From Funneliformis mosseae (taxonomy: Eukaryota; Glomeromycota; Glomeromycetes; Glomerales; Glomeraceae): a DNA stretch of 64,000 nt. This document shows, piece by piece, positions 38,197 through 50,000 of the stretch; the stretch's first letter is position 1, and each line of letters begins with the position of its first letter. The DNA lies in NCBI GenBank assembly GCA_910592005.1, contig CAJVPP010000002.1, positions 1 through 64,000 of the forward strand. Reading direction: 5' to 3'. The translations under genes were made by a program, and so were the position numbers. A model generated the notes under the pieces. That model was not told the DNA's origin. It was given only the letters and a program-made list of their open reading frames with translations, and ran no database searches.

Positions 38197-38312
38197 TTTT
38201 CACATTTAATTATTTATGATTGACAAATATTACGTATAGTTTTTATTTCTAAGACGGAGGTCGACAAAAGCTATGTATAAAGATCATAATAAGCAAGAGA
38301 GCTTTTTAAACT
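38197..38312. repeat. ~115 bp direct repeat, copy A
   Basis: Contains TGACAAATATTACGTATA then AAAGCTATGTATAAAGATCA and TAATAAGCAAGAGAGCTTTT. The same order recurs at about 41,508-41,632 in direct orientation with roughly nine in ten bases alike over the last 90 bp. Function unknown; a solo terminal repeat of an element is possible. Confidence 0.7.
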
Positions 38313-39327
38313 TGTTGTATGGTTCACAATTTATATAATTGAGATGCAGTTGATGCTTCAATGGATTAGAATGCCAAACGTTGCGTCATTCACTTAATAT
38401 AAACATCACCCATCAATTATTTCAAAACAAAGTCCAAAATAAATTTCCGTATCTTAATTACCGTCGTGTGATCTAATACACCACCTGCAAAAAGTGCCCG
38501 CATTATAACCCAAAGCTGTAAAAATCGATTTTTTTTTTTTTTTACTGAATTTCCTTTCAAAATGTTTATCCAATCAAATTTGGTAATCGAGGTACCTGGC
38601 AAAGCTATTTGAGGCAATATAGATACTTAGACTACTACGTATAAAAAAATATTATTAAAATCGTGTAACGTAAAGCAGGTTCAAGGATTAAGACGTAATC
38701 TGTCAATCCAGATCGTCATTGCGATAATAAATCTTCTTTTTATGTATGCATTAAATCTTAACTACAGCTAGTATAAACTATTAATTTTAAAAAAGAACCC
38801 TAACTATAAATTTTCCAAGGAAAAAAAAAAAAAAAATTTTTTTTGATTTCGTTTTAAACAAACAAATATCATAGCATGTTGTTTCTTCATCAAAAATTAA
38901 TTTAAGACATTGCAGAGACTTTAAAAATCAATTGAGCATTACTTGAAATTGATAAATTTAAAAATTAACTCGCGCGATACACAAAACTTTCTTGTGTATT
39001 AACGAAAAAAGAAATTTTGCCAATTTATTTTTATTTAAACATAAAAAAATATAATCTAATAATAATCCATAAAAAAAAATTGTAACGTAACGAAAATTTT
39101 CTAACGATTAAGAAATATTCAGACTTTGACCGAAACGACGAAAGTAATAAAAATTAAGAAATAAAATCGAAGTAATACGATTCAGAATTTTGCGTGAAAA
39201 CTTATTTCATAAAAAAGGAAATCATAGTGAAATTATCAATAGAGGAACGTAAAATAAAAAACAAAAAAAAAAAAAATCTTAAATAAAAACGGGATTATTA
39301 CATTTTTTCAAGAGAGAAAAAATAAAT
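38313..39327. other. Intergenic, no gene supported
   Basis: AT-rich sequence with A/T homopolymers. A minus-strand open stretch at 38,417-38,617 is not recognised. The right end is the 3' flank of the HMG-box gene. Confidence 0.35.
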
Positions 39328-39684
39328 TTATCGACGATTTTTGATTATTTTATTCACTTCATCAGACAAATTTTTGTAATAAAACTTTTGTTGCGTAGTA
39401 GCAGCTCCCATCAACATGTCCGTGGCCTTGCTGACAGCATTTCCATTATTCGTAGTTCGGGTTCGAGATACAAAGTATCTTAATATATTTCTCATGTTTG
39501 TGGTTTTAACTCTAGGATTTGGCCTATCCTTGTATAATAAGTTCCCGTACATTGTTTTCGGATCCGAAATAGGGTAGACCAAGTTTCCATCCGTAATAAA
39601 GGCTTCCAAAAGCTTGGCGATTTCTTGTTTGAATTCACAGGTCGTGTTATTGATATTATTATTCACGAATTCTATGATATTCAT
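39328..39684 (-). CDS. Small divergent HMG-box-like protein
   Basis: A 118-residue single-exon frame with ATG at 39684. Residues from about 50 resemble the MATA-HMG family expanded in AM fungi: YKDRPNPRVKTTNMRNILRY (HMG helix 1 region), SRTRTTNNGNAVSKATDMLM (helix 2), TTQQKFYYKNLSDEVNKI (helix 3). The Trp usually found at the end of helix 2 is replaced, so the fold may be altered. HMG-box proteins of this group bind DNA; mating-type or sensing roles are proposed for only a few. It lies between two ~115 bp direct repeats and near a Tc1 relic. It could be a young pseudogene or a real small regulator. Confidence 0.6.
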   Translation of the reverse strand: MNIIEFVNNNINNTTCEFKQEIAKLLEAFITDGNLVYPISDPKTMYGNLLYKDRPNPRVKTTNMRNILRYFVSRTRTTNNGNAVSKATDMLMGAATTQQKFYYKNLSDEVNKIIKNRR

Positions 39685-40457
39685 ATTGCAAGAATTTACA
39701 ATTTTTTTTGTTTAAAAAAAAAAAAGGGTTATATATATCGCATTTTTGTTTTAAATCAGATGACTCCCTGATATTTGACTTATCATTGGAATTAGAGAAA
39801 CCGATAGGTTCAGTTGCGTCAATGATACAACCTCATTCAACAACTTCTTCATTTAACTTCTTTCTTCTTTCCTAATTTATGGATCATCATAAAAAATACT
39901 GGTTTTGAATGTTATACAAAAAATATATTTAACTGGTCTTCTCATGTGAATTTTGCCAGTGATTGATGTATTTAATAAAATAATAATTATTACAAAAAAA
40001 TGTGTCGAGATGTCTACATTTTCTGACAGAACAAAAAAAAAAATTTTCAGAAAGCACAATAATTGAGAAAAATATATATATATATATATTAATAGCAACC
40101 TGTAAATACTTCAGAAAAAAAACTAGATAGGTAGAGTTCACTGCATGTATTTACAAGAAAGGAGCGGGAAAAATTAAGTTGATTTTTTTAAAAGAGGGGA
40201 GGGATCGCTTTAAAAATGAAACCGTGTCCTTGGTGATTGATGGCTAATCTTTGGAGGAAATTAATTTTTTTTTAAATAACCCCTGGTTTTGACGATGCGA
40301 ATATGGTTATGTAACAATGCATAGATCAGGTAACTCGTATTAAAAACTTCATAGTAAATATTACATAAGCTGCCCAAATTTTTTCGATATACATAGCGAT
40401 CACCTACTAAACGTATTATAAAAGAAGTCCTCTTTATGAAAAACTGCGCCATTCAAC
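39685..40457. other. Intergenic, no gene supported
   Basis: Includes an (AT)n run near 40,075-40,090. Minus-strand open stretches at 39,877-40,141 and 40,261-40,452 are low-complexity or unrecognised. Part may be the deleted 5' end of the Tc1-like element that follows. Confidence 0.3.
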
Positions 40458-40753
40458 ATGGGCGGTTTAAAGTTAGCAGGAAGGACTCACGAGGCCATCG
40501 CACGCATTTTAAAGTTTCTAAAAAGCATTGTTACAGATGTAATTGCGCGGTATGCTAATTCTAATAATGGATCAAATGCTAAAAGATCACGGAAGACCAA
40601 ATTCTTTGAATAAAGATGATCTTCACTTAGACGAATTATACAAAAAATAATTGATCTTGACGATTTCATTTATTTTAAAATTTACACTTAAAATTCTAAA
40701 TAATTTTTTTTTATTTTTTTTTGCTGGCCGGATACTTTTCCGAGGGTAGTGTA
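40458..40753 (+). mobile_element. Tc1/mariner deletion derivative: HTH plus one TIR
   Basis: ATG at 40458 begins MGGLKLAGRTHEAIARILKF, continuing to a KSIVTDVIARYANSNNGS stretch. This is the N-terminal helix-turn-helix of Tc1-type transposases. It then breaks frame at the GRP hinge (GRPNSLNKDDLHL in another frame, LRRIIQKI in a third). The DDE catalytic domain is missing. At 40,724-40,753 stands CTGGCCGGATACTTTTCCGA followed by GGGTAGTGTA, which read from the other strand is a Tc1-like end (TACACTACCCTCGGAAAAGT) at a TA. The matching left end is not seen. Confidence 0.7.
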
Positions 40754-41507
40754 TATATAAATTTTTTTATCGCGGATCAGAAAATGCTTCACGTCTTGGC
40801 AGTTCATTATTATGGGATAATACAAAAGAAAAAAATCATTATTGATACGAAAAATAAGCTTGTAAAATAATTTTACCGGTAATTGATACTTTCTTTTCTT
40901 GTTCTAATAAGTTTGTTTTTGAGTTATGTTCGGATATTTTTTTTTATATATATATTTTTATTTTATTAATAATGTACAGTATGTTATTTATACAAAAATC
41001 AATTTGGAAAAAATTAAATTATAAAAATCTTTTTTATACTTTAGTAATTTTTATTTTATTATTATTTTTTGGTTGTATAAATTACAAATAACTTTTTAAT
41101 ATATTTAACTTGACAATAAAACTTTAAAATTTACAAAAAACTTTTTTTTTTTTTTTTTAAAAAAAAATTTATTTCGTATACATATTATATATTATTAATT
41201 ATATTTTATATTTATTATTTTAACAATTATATAAATTTTTTTTCGATATAAAAATATTTATTATTTTATAATTTACATTTTATTTGATATAAATGTTATT
41301 ATTTAACTTTACTCGGTTTGTTGAAGTTTTCCGAGAAGAAATCAATTAGTACTTTTATTTTCTTTATATTGTCACGAATTAATGCAATAATTTTGCATTT
41401 TTCTACCTGTTAATTTTTCGAAATATACTTTTATACCAGTATATATATATATTACTTGAAAATTTCTTTCTTGAAAAAGTGCGTGTAAAGCGACTACTGA
41501 CAATGTT
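40754..41507. other. AT-rich intergenic DNA, no gene seen
   Basis: Low-complexity A/T sequence with long T and A runs near 41,140-41,170. Nothing is supported on either strand. Confidence 0.35.
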
Positions 41508-41632
41508 TTCACGTTTAATTATGTGATTTTTTTTTTTTTTTTGACAAATATTACGTATATATTTTTTATTTATTAAGATGGAGTCCCGACAAAGCTATGT
41601 ATAAAGATCATAATAAGCAAGAGAACTTTTTA
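41508..41632. repeat. ~115 bp direct repeat, copy B
   Basis: Direct copy of 38,197-38,312: TTCACGTTTAATTATGTGAT, TGACAAATATTACGTATA, GCTATGTATAAAGATCATAA, TAAGCAAGAGAACTTTTTAA. Similarity stops abruptly at both outer sides. Confidence 0.7.
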
Positions 41633-42309
41633 ATGATCCCGTTCGTCGAGATTTTAGGTATGAACCAAGGAACGAGGTAAGGCCCATCTAAATTTTGGAA
41701 ATCGAGATAAATTTAACGCAATATTAATAATCAAGACACTCGTCAAGACATCGAAAAGTTAGGATCCAAGAAAACCTTCTATATTCACAACGCAACGTAA
41801 TAATACAAGCAAGAGGATTGGTTAAGAAATCATTTCAACTTATAAAAAGATAAATATTATTCCCGAGGGTCTGACCCAGATGAATAGAGTTTTGTTTTCT
41901 TGAAAAAAAAAATATTTTTAATTGTAATGAGGATTGTTGGAAAATTGATAAGATAATTGTCAATTGCCAATGATTTTATTTAAATTTTTTAAAGAATAAT
42001 TCCGACCTGATATTAAAAATTTGACTAATGGTGTAGATGATTCTCGAGTATACGATTCATTGGTCAAGAAAATCTTTAATTCTTTTTATGGGAGAATAAA
42101 AATGGGTTCCGTTGCAGATTTTTTAGTACAAATTATTAATAAAATCCCATTTTAGGAGGGAAGAATTCGTTGGTGTAAGAATGACATTACATGGTGGCGT
42201 TCTCTTTTAAAAATCATGAAGTTAAGATGATGAAATGATGCAAAGAATTATGTCCGAACGTAATATTTGTTACTTCATGATGAAGGGCTATAAGCGTTCT
42301 ATAACAAAG
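41633..42309. other. Unassigned, possible decayed coding DNA
   Basis: Less AT-biased than its neighbours, with many in-frame stops in every frame. It may be eroded gene or transposon sequence. No family is recognised. Confidence 0.25.
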
Positions 42310-42455
42310 TTCATAAAGCTTATGTGAGAACATATATTTGCTAAAGTTATTCGTGACGAGCGGGAAGATTACATTAATAGAATGCAAAGATGAAACATTA
42401 TTAGAAATCTATAGTCTCTGATAACGTGCATTTTAACCAAAATTCCTCGCCTAAT
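42310..42455 (+). pseudogene. Fragment of an RNF213-like gene
   Basis: The nucleotide sequence is collinear with the large RNF213-like genes downstream. GTTCATAAAGCTTATG, then TTTGCTAAAGTTATTCGTGA, then GGGAAGATTACATTAATAGA, then CATTATTAGAAAATC-like and TTTTAACCAAAATTCCT match 50,670-50,830 and 62,440-62,600 (the stretch before the AAA4 P-loop). The TTTGCTAAAGT and ATTACATTAATAGAATGCA details are closer to the second copy. Stops and small indels destroy the frame and both sides lose similarity, so this is a remnant of another paralogue. Confidence 0.7.
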
Positions 42456-44008
42456 TTCCATGTTGAAGATCTTTTTCATATTATTTTATTGAACAGATAT
42501 TTATTATAAATATTATATTATTATTAATGGTAACGAATTATATGAGCAAAATAATGATTTAAAATGTATTTTATCATCTTGTTATACACCTATACAATTA
42601 ATTGAAGATAAAATATTTAATTATCCATTCCTCCTTCATATTTATTGGTGATACAATAAAATTTTCAAATTTAAATTTATTACTCGTGTGTAGTTATTTT
42701 ATTAAAAATCAATTTGATTCCAAAGAATGAATGATATTAATGATGTTAACAAAAACGATTTTTCGGATATTTATTCAACCCTTACAAACTTATTTTGTAT
42801 ATCGGCAAAATTTATTGTTGAAATGACATTTATCCATGGCTCGAAAATTATAAAAACAAAAATATTTCTAACATTGGCAACAACTAACAAAAAGAGTGAA
42901 TTTTGAAATTATTTTAACGTGCCGTGCACATTTAAAACTTATCAAGCACCTCCATTAATCATTGGACTTGTAAAGATTTTGAACGTTATCAAGTCATGAT
43001 AATTTTAAGAATTTATTGAGAAAGGATCTTTAGATGAGAACGAAAATGCTAATATAAAGTCCTTATATGAAGAATTTTCTTTGCTTGGAATTCCGTTATT
43101 AATTTATTATTCAATATCAATCTAAAGAATTACTTTTTAACAAATCGGAATTTATTATGTGCGATTCGAGCTTTTTAATTAAATTGCATAATAAGAAAAG
43201 CAGCAAGAACATTGTTACAAGATCACGTTATATAATATTATATGTTCAGTATTTAGGACAAGATTTCCTATTACGCGAACTATGCCATAAATTGGATTGT
43301 CAAAATTTGTATAAAATGTTATCACAATGTCACAATCGATATCATCGCAAATGATAGCCGTTATTTCGCGTCAATTAAATTAATTATTAAAATCATGAAA
43401 GTAAGTAGGTATTATGCTTACGATAATTATTTACAAAGTCAGAATTAAATGTCAGTAATGAGAAGGAATAGTTAACTGGCACTAATTTATCGGTAGAGTA
43501 ATAAAATTACAACTACGTTTATTTGATACGTGGCGCAGTGGTTACACGAAAATAATTTTTTTTATAATCGTAATGTTCAAAGAACAAAGAACAAAGATAT
43601 CTCATTTAGTTAGTATGATGATGATTTGTCTACAATTATGAGAAACGCCCAGTATGACTATTGTGCGCATGTTATTTAATATAAATTAAACTATTATAGA
43701 TATCAGGTGATCAAACTAGCCCGTTATAAATCTGGTCAGTTAGGATTTAGTTTAATTCTGAAATTTGGTGACAAAATACTGTTTTCCTTAAAGAAAATAA
43801 TTTTCTCACGAAGTTGATCAGCTGATAATGAGTCTGCCAAATTGAGTAAGGTAATAGTTAATTTATATATCTTTAGAAATGATCAGTATAAAAACACAGT
43901 ATAATTGAAATAAAAGACCCTTACATTTTAAACATATTTTTTTAATCGAAAGAAATTATTTTTTTTTTTATTTTTTATTTTTTTTTTTTACAACAAATTT
44001 TGCTTAAT
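42456..44008. other. 5' region of the RNF213-like gene, with unassigned debris
   Basis: 42,540-43,350 has scattered open stretches in changing frames, the longest at 43,157-43,354 (65 codons, Lys/Arg-rich), none recognised. It looks like a decayed gene. 43,360-44,008 is the likely upstream region of the giant gene and ends in T-rich tracts at 43,959-43,989. No promoter element can be asserted. Confidence 0.3.
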
Positions 44009-47000
44009 ATGGAATCCGCCGGAAATCCTGATAAGCAAGAGGAAAATGCAAATGAAAAAACGGATAGTGGTCAATTCGATAATAACAGATTTCCATCAAA
44101 AAACCAAACGTCTAATTACAGTAGCGCTAAAAATGAAAACAGCTTGGAACAGTCCTCTAGTAAACCTATTAATAGCAATAATAGCAAGAATGAGGACGAA
44201 ATCAAAGTTATTTTTCACGCCCATTTTCCTGAAAACACTGCTAAAATTGGACATCCCGTAATTTTTGGTGACGGAAAAGCGTTGGGTTCTTGGGAGCATC
44301 ACAATATAACCCTTCGACAACCATTTCCTCAAATTCCTACGTATTGGCAATCTAATCCGGTTAATATTTCTACATCAAATATTGGAGGGCATGCTATTCA
44401 ATATAGATATGGTATTCATACAATGGAAGGAAAAATTGTATTCGAAGGCGATCCTACTGATAATCGAATTTTGGATACTGCGAGAAATGATCAATTCGGA
44501 ATATGGAAGAATAATCCAAATAATCAAGCTTTGTGTATATCCTCGGAGAAAATCAAAGACTTCGCTTTTGTTAATTTAATTTTTAATTCTATTAATGCTG
44601 ATAACCTTAAAGATAAAGTTATACAATTTCAACAGTTATTAGCTGATCACGAAGATCTAACGATTCGTGCGTCAAATCTCAAATTTATTATCAATCGTCT
44701 TGATGATGAATCAAAGGCCAAACGACTTTTTTTATGTCTACTCTTAGGATATCATATTCAAAGGCAAACTTTACCTTACGAATTACCAAATGAATTTCCA
44801 TCCGAATTATTACTTGATGCGCTAGAGGGATATAAACAAGATACTTTACCTCAAGGCACCAGAGATCAAATGTGTATTGCCATTACAACTTTAGTACAAC
44901 ATAATGCTTTTCAGATGCATTTCAATTGGCTAAAAGTTTTTACAATCGCTGCAAAAGTCGACCCTAATTATACATTCATTGATCGTTTAAGAGCTTTAAG
45001 ATATCCTAATGATAGTTTATTAGCAACCCTTGTTAAAAGAGCCGAAATCATTAGGCCTTATATCGATGGCATCGATTTTGAAGCTTACGTTAAACTTGCC
45101 AAGGTAAAAATTTTTTAATTCTTTATTCTTTATTTTTAATATCAAATTATTAATAATCCTTTTTTTTTTTTTAAAAAAAAAAATTATATATATACATTTA
45201 TTTATTTTGATTTATATTTATATAGTGGTTAATTCAATTATGTCATAACATGGAGGGACTTTCTCACCTTTGGAGTGATGTTTTTTTGCATAATGCTGAG
45301 TTTGATAGAAATATTTTCAAGTGCTTTGCTAATCGAGTTCAAGAGAATATTTCCGGTGATGATGCTATTGCTCTAGACGCTCATTTTAAGGGACTACCTC
45401 AAAGTTGTCGAAGTGAAGTTTCTTCCGTTTTCCGGGATCATTCTTTATTATTACTTAAAAGTCCAAGCAGCAAATGGACGGATCAAAATATATTCGCTAT
45501 ACGAAAACTACTTCAAGATGTTAATCTAAACTGGAACGGTGATGACGTCATACTTGCATTGGAGTTGATATCCAAATCCAATGACTTTGGATTATTGAGT
45601 ATCTTTCCAGAACTTTTGGATGGGTGGTTTCGCAAGGACTTTTCTGATACTAAGAAAAGGATACCGAATATTTGTGTGAATTGGTTTACGCTTTTTTTGA
45701 TCAAATTGAGTACAAATGAGAATGTCTTCGTTTTTTTGGTATTCCAACAATTAGATCTTATGCATCCTTTGCTTAACCAGAGGAGTAATATTTGGCGAGA
45801 ATTTACAAAAATTGCCATCAAGAGAGTAAAGAAATGCTCAGAAGCTCAAATCTTTGCCGCAACAAAATTTATAGTGCATTTAAAACGTGACGAATTCAAA
45901 AGTTTATTTACAGAGTTGGTCAAAAAAGTATTAAGCAAGTCAGTTCAAAATATTAATGATCAATTAATAGATAAATTATTTGTAATTTGTAATTGTGTTG
46001 ACAAGACCAAACCTCTACATGTTCCGAATTTGTAAGTTTTTCACCTTAATTGTAATCATATTTTTCATTAATTTTTAACATCACTGATTGTTATTTTCCT
46101 TTTGTTAAGGATGTGCGAGGATATTCTATGCCACGTAATGATCAAATTGCAAAGCAATTCGTTGGCGTCCAGTCGTTCGGAACATCATTTAAATACTTTA
46201 GAGGATAGAAAATTTTGGAACGTTATATTATGCGCTACTGGGAGTGTTAAAAATCTTAACTCTAACTCGTACGTTAAACATATTAAAGCGTCTATAAACG
46301 AACTTAGCGAGTTGCTTATTGAAAGAACTATTGACATAAAATCATTACGACAACTATTGAAATATTCAGACGAAGAATTGTTCAACCATTTTGTCGCAGC
46401 AGCCAAAAAGAAAACTTCAAGTGAGGTGATCTCTCTAGAGGAAATTGCGAAAGTTAGAGAATTATGTGATAATTTTCAACTTCAATCCGATATACTTTTC
46501 AAGTTTTATGAAAGATTTTGTTCGACCGCTCAAGATGTGAATGTCTATTTACAGCAATTACAAAGTTCCGATAAGGCCAATTTAAGACAAGGGTTAACAT
46601 CAGACTATTGGTTATTCCACGAGAAAACGATAAACAGCGCAAATCATTGCTATAAATTCAATCAGTCTCAAACTTTTCGAAATGTATTTGAAATTTGTCT
46701 CCAGGAAGATGCTGCCGCGAAAAAAGTAGAATATATCGCACAAACGTTGATACCAACTGTTTTTAAAAGATATAACGCCTTCTGTATGCAATTTAGAGAG
46801 TGGGAAAAACTTAAATGTTCAGATGCATCTTTATTTTGGAAGAATGTGACAAATTTTAATGCAGAGCTCGAATTCATGGGTGGGTATGAGACCCTTAGAG
46901 ATAATAAATTTGTACAATCCCTCGATCACATTTCAAAAATTCCTCAATGGATTGAGCGACTTGAAAGACTAGATAAAGTTGCATATATTTTCAATATCCC

Positions 47001-50000
47001 ACGCGAGGCTCAGGATTGGTTATCGAGATCTATTCATATTTTAAAGGACGATTCCATGATGCTCGGACAAATAAATAGTTTTTTCGGCTACCTTCATGGC
47101 AATCTCTCTGGAGTTAATAATGATTGTTGGGAATTGATAAGAGAAATATCTAATGCTGATGATTTTATGAATTTCTTGAAAGAAATTGCCCAACATGACA
47201 TTACCAACCTGATTAATGTTATAGATGATAATGCAGATGAAAAATTGGTTAAGGAGGAGGATACGGCTTCTTCGCTTATTCAAGTCAAGCAATTTTTATT
47301 TCCATTAATGGATAAGAATATCATGGAAAGTGTTGCTGATGTTTTGGAAGCGTTATCAATAATTATTAAGAAAAATTCTACTTTAGTAGAGAAGATTATT
47401 TTATGTAAAAATAGCAACATGGCATTACAAAACATGTACAATAGCATTTCGACCCGTAGCAAAGTTACCAAGGAAAAAATTAAGAATGCCGTAGCTAATG
47501 GAATTTATACCTTTAAACGTGATGGGAAGGAAGAAAAATGTACCGTAACATTAGTATTTACCTCTAAAACCGAGATCCTTTATAACTTTAATGAAATTTT
47601 GGATTTACGCGAGCGAGCTCTTTTAATTGTGAAAACTATCATGGATGATAAAGATATGGAAATACCAAAAGATGTTGCGGATGATTATATCACTCAAGTT
47701 GATACTGCACAAGAAATAATTAGCGTGGTATCCGCGTTAATTCAAACGGGACATTTTGATTATCGAAGTTTTGAAAAGAAATTGCGTGGAACAAAATCTA
47801 TGAAAAAGTTCTTGAAATTTTCAAAAGATGAGCTTAATAAATGGTGAATATATTTATTTTATTTATTTTCTTTAACTCTATTTTTTTCCCCCATTAATTA
47901 ACGAGTTGATGTTTTACAAATTGATAGGGAAAATATAGTGAATCAGGCGCAAAAAGGGTGTTATTATTTAACATTCTTCCCTGCTCGTCACGTCCTGACA
48001 TTCTACGATTATTTTATATCAGATAAGCAATTTGATAATTATAATGAAGAAAAATGCAGAACGTTGATTAAATCTATAAACAACAATGTTCAATTACCAT
48101 CTCGTAAAGATTATCTTGAAATTCTCTGTGAAATTGGTGACGGATTAAAAAGAATTTTTAAAAATATTCCAAAACAAACGCGTGAATTTATAATTACTAA
48201 ACAACGCATAATGTCAGATATCGTTGCAAAGGGTAAATTGTTCGTTGCGGCTTGTACTGACAAATCGCGAGTTCCAAACATCATCATGTCATTATACGCG
48301 AATCATGGATTTTACCCTGAATCATGGCAACTCTTGATATGTACTTCAACTACTACACTGGAAGAGCTCTCGATCTTTATCAAAAGAAGTTTTTTTGCTT
48401 CAAATAATGGATATGAGAATAACCTATTCTGTATCGCAAATTTAGAAGAATTAGAAATCGAATTACAATATATTTTAGTTGATCAAATTAGGTCATTGCG
48501 AGAAAGTTACAACCAATATCTTTTGGCGCTTATCTGTTGCAAAGAAACTGAGATGTATCACTATATTCTAGATCAACCATCCTTAGTTGTTCACTCAACG
48601 AACGGGCTAGACACTGAAGAAATGAGAGAAATCTATCAAGAATTATGTCGAAACGTTATATGTGTCACATCAGACTTATCCGGACAAGGTAAAACTGAGT
48701 GGATCAAAGAAGTTAGTTCTATTAAAAAGAAAGTTCCACGTAGCTTTTTGATAAGAGATGGTATGGATTTTGGCACAATTTTACGTCAATTCAAAGAATG
48801 CAAACTTCGACCCGAAGAAAGTCTGCACATTAATATAGTATCCTCGGACCACCCTGAAGATGTCAATATGTTTTTATTTGAGTTATTAACCTTGGACATA
48901 GCTTCGTCCAACGTCGTCGATACAGATTGTGTTTCAACTTCGGAATCACCTACTTACATATTTATCGAAGTTGCATCAACTTCACAACAACGTTTGCTTC
49001 ATTCTCTTCCTATGGCAAGTTATCTATTGTCCAAACATTTAACTTGGAATATAGAAAATTTGAGGATCTCTCGACAAATTAATAGTCCAATTCAAATTAC
49101 TTGTCATTATTTGAATTTGTATGATCGCAACGAAATAGATACCAAAGAAATCCTCCTCCGAACCGATGATGCGATCAAAGAACCGTTACCGATAGAACGT
49201 TGCCATAACCTTATTGAAAAATATTTCTTTCATGAAAATTCCGAGGATGTTTCATCATTTAGATTCGTTGAAATCTATGTTAATGATCTTGCAGAACAAT
49301 TAGTTCAATTATCATCAAGTCAATTTTTCTCTGTGGAAAATCTGAAATTAATGATGGAAAAAGAAGCTAATATTGGATCTTTAATAGTCGGTACTTTAAT
49401 GGAGGTCTCAAAAGATCTCGCAATTCGATCTATCCAAACAAAGGCGGCACAACTTGAATCTCTGACTAGTGAAAATGCCCGTCTTGGAACGATTGCTCAT
49501 TGGGATGAATCAAATAAACTTATTGGATTTTTCAATTCCAAAATCCCATATTTGCTGTATCGTGATAGCTCAAAAGTTCATGATATTGTTAAGGCTTTAT
49601 TCAAAAGCGTAGTAATCGAAGATCGAACTGAATGGGAATTGGATGATTATAATGCGATTCCTGCAAATGCTATCGTTACAAGTTTAGAAGATTTGGCACG
49701 AAGATCGACAGAAAAATCAGAACTACCCGAATATGCTTTATCTAGGGACAATTTAATAAAGATGGCCCTCATTCTTTTACGAGCACATGCAAATATTCCA
49801 GTCATAGTTTGCGGTGAAACAGGGTGTGGCAAGGTAATTACTTTTTTTAAAAAAAGTTTTATTTTTTTTTTTCTTTAATTTTTTTTTCTAAATTTTTTCT
49901 TTCTCTTGTAGACAAGTTTAATTGCATATTTGGCCATATTGTCTGGAGTACAATACCAAGCTCTTAACCTTCATGCCGGAATTAATGAAGAAACAATCAT

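Noticed and set aside
38417..38617. Minus-strand open frame of 66 codons
   Set aside because: No recognisable motif, and a run of Lys codons comes from a homopolymer; not supported as a gene.
39877..40669. Several minus-strand open frames
   Set aside because: They are low-complexity (AT repeats) or antisense to the Tc1-like helix-turn-helix relic.
43531..43543. TGGCGCAGTGGTT resembles a tRNA A-box
   Set aside because: No acceptable B-box or acceptor-stem pairing follows within tRNA length; the downstream sequence is poly-T and AT-rich.
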